Origin: Polytrichum commune
Taxonomy: Eukaryota; Streptophyta; Polytrichopsida; Polytrichales; Polytrichaceae
Assembly (NCBI GenBank): GCA_950295325.1
Contig: OX485804.1
Coordinates: forward strand, 68,670,033 to 68,734,032
Direction of reading: 5' to 3'
DNA length: 64,000 nt
Positions 57,728 to 64,000 of the stretch are shown piece after piece. Position 1 is the stretch's first letter. Every line of letters starts with the position of its first letter. The notes below the pieces were generated by a model. It was given only the letters and a program-made list of their open reading frames with translations, was not told the DNA's origin and did no database searches. The position numbers and the translations under genes are program-made.

Positions 57728-59067
57728 ACTACACTAAATAGTAGTGTCATATGATATTTAATGTCACTATGATAACTTTTTGGATGACACTTCTTACAAA
57801 TAAGTGAAAAAATAATGTCATCGATGATGGGTGAGTTGATCCATTGGCCAAAACCCTACCTTCTCTTGTCAGCAACTTGTGATGAGATATTGTCATGGAT
57901 GATTGAAATTTGGATGAAAATTCACTTGGTAAGTGCCAGTAATTGCAACACTGTAAATCTAACAATCCCCCAAAGGAAAATTTACAAGGAATGACAAAAA
58001 CAATGTTGGGTCAATCACCAAAGAATTGATTTTCAATGGAGCACTTCGCCTGAAAGGTTGGTACCTATCTTAAGGCGGCTAAGGTATGTGTATGGAATTT
58101 TGTGCTTCCTTTTTGTTGCAAGCCCCGGCAATTTTGGAGTTGTTCATTGCGTGCATGGGCATGCTGACACTAACTAAATTTCTTCCTCTGCCAATTGAGG
58201 CCCTAGAGAAGACTTGGTCCTCATCCAGGTGGCATCTAATAGAGGCTCTTTTGACTGCATGTATGGACTCGAATCTCGATGATAGACCACCGCATTCAAT
58301 GTCATCATGTATATACACTACACTGAATAAGAGATTTATGCCCCCTTCCCACCTGACTTTAGCTAAGACTAAAAGTTGGTTCTAACAAACCGGCCTTCAC
58401 ACCATCGACATTATCTAGTGCCGAGCCTAGTTGGCAAATGATGTGGCATGGCTTAAAAGTGGAGGTTTTATGCCTCAACCACCGACCCTCCCATCGGTAC
58501 CTAAACATGAGGCAAGAATATAGGAACTTGAAAAGTGTCGCCTCCCACCCTTGTGATTGGTTGCTTTTTAGTCTTAGCTATGAGGGCACGAGGAGCTCCA
58601 TTAACAAAAACCGATGGTAAGATAGGTGAGTAGTAAGGCATTTGGGGATGGGACAAAAACTACCCAACTTTCATTGCTTGGTAGATAAAACCATGAACAT
58701 GTGTGAAAGCTACTTAACTAAAACCTACTTGAAAATCTCCGGAGCAAGTTCTTGTAGGTGCATTGGGATAGTCGGATGCCTCCGCTATAACCGAGGGAGC
58801 TTTACCCAGTTTTTAGGAAATACTTTGGGTCTTAACTAAAGTCAGGTGGGAAGGGGGCATTAGTGTGACCAACTATTTGGAATTACGCAATGCTATAACT
58901 GTCTACTGTGCATCTCATTTTTTTACCAACCATGGTCAAAATGGTTGTTTGGACACTATAGAACATTTACATCTTTACTTGGTAAAAAGGTACACTAATA
59001 GTAAAAAGATATAGGAACATGTAATTCTGAACAGTTAGTCACACTAAATATCATATTTAGTGTAGTG
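57728..59067. mobile_element. Inverted-repeat element of the ACTACAC...TTTAGTGTCA family, copy c (1.34 kb, carries a nested element)
   Basis: The ends are ACTACACTAAATAGTAGTGT and (reversed) ACTACACTAAATATGATATT. The left part shares about 215 bp with copy b. Another element, 58338-58860, is inserted inside. It is non-coding. Confidence 0.6.
58338..58860. mobile_element. Nested MITE with long inverted ends (523 bp)
   Basis: ATGCCCCCTTCCCACCTGAC at 58338 is matched exactly by the reverse complement ending at 58860. The match continues imperfectly for about 55 bp (CTTTAG-TAAGAC--AAAGT...TAA-AA--GG). No transposase is present, and no clear target duplication was seen. Confidence 0.75.
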
Positions 59068-59520
59068 ATGACCTGTGTTGGACACTGGTTTGGTGACTGT
59101 ATCATTCAACAAAAGAAAACATTGATTTTTCTTAAATGGATTCTTTTTATTTTACACTAATGATTGTCAATGATAGACATAATCTCTTCTTGAGAATAAA
59201 GCTCATGTGAAGACAATTTTTAAAAAGTACTCCAATGTCACTATTCTTGACATTGATGATGTTAGGTTGATCCACGAACCTCACTTGACCCTTCCATGTG
59301 ACATAGGCCCCCTCAAAATGGTTAGTGGTGATCATTAACGTTTTGTCTTGAGTAACCAATGAGCTACATTTGCAATCCTTAGAATAATATATTTAGTGTT
59401 CTTGTTGAAGTATCTAGTTGCCCACCTCGGAGAAAAGTTGGTGTTGGAATTGGGTGCTTCTGTCTTTTGTGTTGTGAATCCTTACCCCCAAAATGTTGTG
59501 ATGGGGTTGAATGCCATTAG

Positions 59521-59728
59521 ACTACACCATTCATGGTATTTAGTGCTACACAATACTACAACTTTTGACTAAGAAAGTAAGTTTAACCAAGTAAAAGGCA
59601 TTTGTGTTATATAATGTCCATAAGACCTATCTAATCTTTGTAGATACACAACAAAACCTATCATAAGAAGTTGCAACATTGTGTAATCCCAAATACAATG
59701 TGACACCAAATAGCATAAATGGTGTAGT
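59521..59728. mobile_element. Inverted-repeat element of the ACTACAC...TTTAGTGTCA family, copy d (208 bp)
   Basis: The left end ACTACACCATTCATGGTATTT matches the reversed right end ACTACACCATTTATGCTATTT. It is the smallest member and non-coding. Confidence 0.7.
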
Positions 59729-60029
59729 GGTAAGTTTTGAGTGTAACTCAACATTAAGTTTCAAAACACTACAACTTCCAGTAGTGATTCTAGTCTAATC
59801 TCAATTTTCCAATTAAGTCTCGGTCAATATAAAAGTCTTCCTTCCTTTAAGTCATCCGCATGTCCCACATCCAATGTCCATGAAGGTTGATATCCTAGTG
59901 GTGTTTCCAAGGCCGATTGGTCACATGTTGTGACCTCTGGTTTTCCTTCATGAATTTGAGGTATATTCCATGGAGTCCTCTAAAAAGATCAATAATTTCT
60001 TGAAAGTCTTGTACTTCAAAAGGTTGTTT

Positions 60030-60235
60030 CTCAAACTCATGCCTTGATCACACCAAACTTTCCTTCCGGTTCCAACCATGAAATCGTTCCAGCCATGAAT
60101 TTTATGTTCATAAATAGATGTTGGCCCACCACTTTTCACACTACTACAACCGGAGATGCTCACGGATGGTGCCACGAGTGGCTGGTGTGATCCAATGAAC
60201 GGGTAGTGCCGGCAGTTAGTTACAATCTAGCCGGT
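60030..60235. repeat. Dispersed repeat, copy 2
   Basis: It shares GATCACACCAAACTTTCC, TGTTGGCCCACCA, TTTTCACACTACTACA and GGATGGTGCCA with 28085-28290. It ends near GGTAGTGCCGGCAGT, a word that recurs at 61577 and, altered, at 61733. Confidence 0.6.
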
Positions 60236-61840
60236 TGATTTTGAGAATTTCCGAATGCAATTGGAAAGTTTAAAAAGGGGTTCCGGAAGAAAATCAAGGT
60301 TTACGGAAATGGGCCGATTAGAAGAAAAAAATGCCGGCATTAAGGCAAGTTGCCCTAGAGTATCCATGGCAAATTACCGATTGAAATTTTATTTTCACGG
60401 CGGGCAACCGACCAAATATATATATTTTAGGTATTTTTTTCAATACTATGCATAGTTGGAGACTATGCCTTGTTGGCTTGTGGTTTAGGGTTAGTGTGGC
60501 TTGTGGTTCAGGGTTACTTGCTTCCCACACAACTTCCATTCCACAGAGGTGGAGCTTGCATTTTCATTTGCATTATGAGTTTTTGAGTTCTAGAATTGCT
60601 GGATTGTTGAGTGACAATAGCTTCAAGAGGTTTTCGTTGTTGTTGCTCTGCGAAACTGTGAGGAGATCTACAAAACTATGAGGTACTATACTTACAGTGA
60701 GACAAAAATATTGTTTGCCCGGGTAGGGCACTCGCGAAAATTTATTAAACCATGTGAGAAAGAATGTAGGGTATTTTTTATTCATTTGTGAGAAAATTTA
60801 TACAATTCTTCAATATAATGAAGCACCTCTTCAATTACAAAGTTGTGTGTATAAAAAAATAAGGGTACCATATAATGCATCAATTTATCAAATTCTTTCA
60901 ATCTAAAATAGGGTTGGGAATAGTAGGTAGAGAAAAAAATTGAGGCAAAGGTATACAATGCATTTTATGGTGGTCAATGGATGAAAAACTATCCATTTTC
61001 AATCCAAATTCCCGAATGAAAAAATTGAATGACCCTAAATTATGTTGCTATCCAATGTGTTCCTAAACACAAAAATGAATTTTGTTGCTATCCAATGTGT
61101 TCTAAAACACAAGAGTTGAGAATCGAATTGAGCTTAGATGTTCATATTTTTTATTTTGGTGCTTGCTTGCTTGCTTGCTTCAAGCTTGTTTGATTTGAAC
61201 ATTGTTTGATGTATGTTTTGGAACAATAGGAGGTCCTAATAATGCTTCAAGTTTTTATGTTTTGGTACATTGTTTGATGTCTTTAGTCTAGACATGGTTT
61301 ATTGAATTTTCACTACAAACTTTCAAGAGTCCTATGATTCGTCATTCATGGGGTCAAATATAAAAATTATAAGGAACATAGGGTACTAGAAATTAGTTCA
61401 CTTGTGACTTTGTAAATACAAATAGGGTCATCTAAAATGACAAAATTTAGATTTATCTGTACTAATAGGGTGTAAAGAATTCCAATTTCTTAGATAAATA
61501 GCCCCATGATAAATACCCTTCCGTCGTAGATGGATTATTAAATATATGTATGAGTGCCCTATCTGGGATTGTTTGAGGTAGTGCCGGCAGTGCACAACAC
61601 TCGTCCACTTCATCGCATCTCGTGTTATCACACTCGTCCACTTCGTTGCATCTCCCAAGCTTCAGGTAACTTGCCATTTTGCAGTGTTATCACATTCGTG
61701 TGGACATCTTGTGAGATCACTTGTTTGAGGAAGTGCCGGGTAATGCCGACAGTTACAAACTAGGAGGAGGAAGGATTAAGTGCACACAGTTCCCATAACT
61801 ATTGTTCATTCCATTTCAAGTACCCTTATAGGAGAAAAAG
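60236..61840. other. No gene recognised; short repeats
   Basis: (GCTT)5 at 61161-61181, a CACTCGTCCACTTC direct repeat at 61600 and 61630, and two ATCCAATGTGTTC copies near 61050 and 61090. No credible frame was found. Confidence 0.45.
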
Positions 61841-62760
61841 ATGGAGAAGGAGAAGGAGAAGGCGCGTACTGGTGCTCAGGTACGCTCTTTCATTTTTGCT
61901 ATGTTTCCATTTTGCATAGTTAGCTGCGATGGCAAGAACCTTATGTCGAACCTCTGAGTGATCTTTCTTGAAGCAGAGATGGTTTCTTCTGGTCTCAAAA
62001 CAAACGCGAGCTAACCATGTATCAACTCTGTCTAAAGCCCTCACAAAGCTCCTCTATGCTAGTTCGTCTTGTTTAATTTTGTTGTCATGATGCTTAATCT
62101 GTACTCCGCATGTAATCCGAGAAACAAAACACTTGTTAATTACACACTAATTATAGTGTTTATTTATGCTTTCATGTTCTTCCAATGGCTAAAAGGTAAA
62201 AATTGATATGCGATTTCTACTTTGGAATATCGTGTAAGACGAATTCTTCTACAAGTGATAACATCATATCTGTTCAGAGCCCGAGTACAAAACAAACAAC
62301 CCTTTCGCAAGTGGAATTGGCGCGAACTTTGTGGAATGAACAATGGAAAAGTTAATTCCAGTGGCTAGATTATTCTGTGTCCGAAGGTAAAATCTTTTGC
62401 AAAATCTGTAGGGAATAATGAGGCCGATCAGTATACGCCAATGATGGATCAATTTTTTTAAAAGTGAGTGCATTTATAGACCATTCTCGTTCAAATGAAC
62501 ACCACAAGCTTGCTTGGGCCTGCACCAATGGAGAGAAAACCATGAAAAAAACAATTTCCAGTGATCAGCATGCTTGTGATGAGGCTTTGCAAACCTTCTT
62601 CAAAACAACCTACTTTACATGGAAGCAGTCTTTCCCATATTCAAAATTCCATGCATTGTCTAAATTGTTGATGTCTGTGAATACTCCTATTATATCTAGC
62701 ATGTATCAAGACGAAAAAACTTGTAGTGATGTAATAAGGTGCATTTTTGTGAGCCTCAAA
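61841..62760 (+). pseudogene. Dead two-exon gene of the hAT-type (TTF/BED-like) zinc-finger family
   Basis: Exon 1, 61841-61879, encodes MEKEKEKARTGAQ and ends at a CAG/GTACGC donor. The acceptor TCTGTTCAG leads to exon 2 at 62278, and the frame continues in phase. Exon 2 shows a WLDY...FCKICRE stretch (CxxC) and an H-x4-H-like HSRSNEHHK, the zinc-finger layout of hAT-derived proteins such as ZNF862-like genes. AWACTNGEKTMKK and MYQDEKTC follow. Three in-frame stops (62353, 62416, 62419) break it without any frameshift. The intron 61880-62277 looks normal. The downstream transposase part is absent. Confidence 0.65.
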
Positions 62761-62793
62761 ATTGCTCCCAACGGCAATTTGGCTCACAATTGA

Positions 62794-64000
62794 GGTGTTT
62801 TAGCAAAATTATTAGATTAGTTATAGGAAAATTTAGTGAAAAACCATTTACATTAAGGTAGGTTGGCTAGGGGTATTTTACCCTTGGATAAAACTCTTAT
62901 GCAAGTAGAAATTAGAAACCGAAGAAATAAAAAGGAAATGCCCTTTATCCAAATCGGAAGTGGGAAAGTAGTGGACTAGTAAGTAGGTAGATTAAGTTAG
63001 GAACTATTCAAGCAAGCAAAAATTAACCGGCGACAAATAAATAAATAAATAAAATTTCGGAAGCGGCTAAAAAATATAAAAAAGTAACAACTACGAGCAT
63101 AAGAAATCTTGCCAACTAGGACAAGGGGCCATGTTGCCATCCTTCCCAACCAAAAATAAAGTTCAAATGGAAATAATTTTTTTTTCTAAGATGTTAAGCA
63201 AGTGGAATGCGAAGTGACATCCCTCCCCCATTTCCACCATTTAGGGTTTGGTTGCCATCGTTCAAGGAACATAACCCCTCGGTGAACGGAAGGGAGAAGG
63301 GGCCCAACCCTTCATTTGAAAGGTGATAAAAATCCCCTCTTCCACTTTCAATTCTCTCTCCGAATTTTCATTTTAGTATGGCGAAGCCCTCTAGAATTTT
63401 AGTTAGAAGAATAAAACATTCTCATTCATTCAATATAGGCATAAGTTAAAATTCTTATAGTTAGAACTTTTGAGAGAAAATAATGTATTTTTTAACACAT
63501 CCCTAAGTAGTTGTGTCACTTTCAATCGAGTATAGTGGACACAAAAATTATAATTTAGCCTTCATAATTTAAATTAATTTAGTCATCTATGTTAGCTTTC
63601 TAAAAAACCTAAGCTTGTTACAATCAGAGTTAGAAAACAAAAGTTATGAGTGTTTGAATGAAGGTATTTCAACTGCCACTCAATTTACAAGCGTTGACTT
63701 TGCAAACGCATAATTAAATGACAAATTGTTTAGTTACTTTGGTATTTAAGTGTGTTATATGTGTTATTTTTAGCTTATTAGAATGTGTAAGCTTGCTGGA
63801 ATTTGAGGTGTAAAAATTAGAAGTGTTTTAATGAAGGTCTACTAGTTGTTTCTTAAAATATAAGAGCTGACTTTATAAGCTCATATCTTTAAGGAGATAC
63901 ATGCAGTTGCTTTGATAATTGGATGAGTTATAGGTCTTGTTTTTAGCTTCTCAGATTACTAACAATTGTTCCAATTGAAGCTTGAGAGCAAAAATTGTGG
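62794..64000. other. No gene recognised
   Basis: AT-rich to the window end, with (AAAT)n at 63037-63053 and no repeats or domains identified. Two loosely similar blocks (63640-63720 and 63830-63905: GAAGGT, TTTACAAGCG/TATAAGAGC, TGACTTT) suggest an old duplication. Confidence 0.4.

Overview
The window looks like nuclear DNA of a land plant with a large, transposon-rich genome. The evidence is a Ty3/gypsy element of plant type, remnants of copia, LINE, CACTA-like and Mutator-like elements, short GT-AG introns, TTTAGGG-type telomere-like tracts, and AT-rich sequence with few genes. Nothing seen fixes the species. Several proteins (a SWIM-type Mutator transposase, a TTF/BED-like hAT zinc-finger pseudogene, a RAG1-like DDE protein) would also fit a non-seed plant, but that is a guess.

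Layout. 1-4.2 kb: the end of a spliced gene running in from the left edge, then a convergent gene for a coiled-coil/RING-like protein. 4.2-16.0 kb: a complete gypsy-type LTR retrotransposon on the minus strand, with indistinguishable 2274-bp LTRs, a perfect 5-bp target duplication (TGTTT) and one uninterrupted gag-pol frame. It sits about 160 bp upstream of the RING-like gene's ATG. 16.4-19.5 kb: a diverged tandem-repeat field that includes copies of the 3' end of the next gene and a short interstitial telomere tract. 19.5-22.8 kb: a four-exon minus-strand gene whose acidic and zinc-ligand residues are spaced as in RAG1/Transib. 23-31 kb: mostly empty, with small inverted-repeat elements and a long perfect palindrome. 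31.5-36.4 kb: a small membrane-protein ORF, a CACTA-like non-autonomous element with a nested SINE-like unit, and an unassigned 408-aa gene. 36.4-44.8 kb: no genes, two inverted-repeat elements. 44.8-50.9 kb: a Mutator-like element with two convergent genes, a DDE/SWIM transposase and a C2H2 zinc-finger protein. 51.1-51.6 kb: a sharply GC-rich minisatellite. 52.3-57.1 kb: decayed gypsy, LINE and copia fragments. 57.5-60.2 kb: more inverted-repeat elements. 61.8-62.8 kb: a dead hAT-type zinc-finger gene. The last 1.2 kb shows nothing recognisable.

How the parts fit. The most interesting units are (i) the RAG1-like DDE gene, which before the LTR insertion would have been separated from the RING-like gene only by the repeat field, so the two may belong to one old transposon; and (ii) the Mutator-like element, where related repeats of the same 63-bp period lie upstream of both convergent genes in opposite orientation, as expected of subterminal transposase-binding arrays. 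Few genes look like ordinary host genes; the best candidates are the 408-aa gene at 35.1-36.4 kb and the 3-TM ORF at 31.5 kb.
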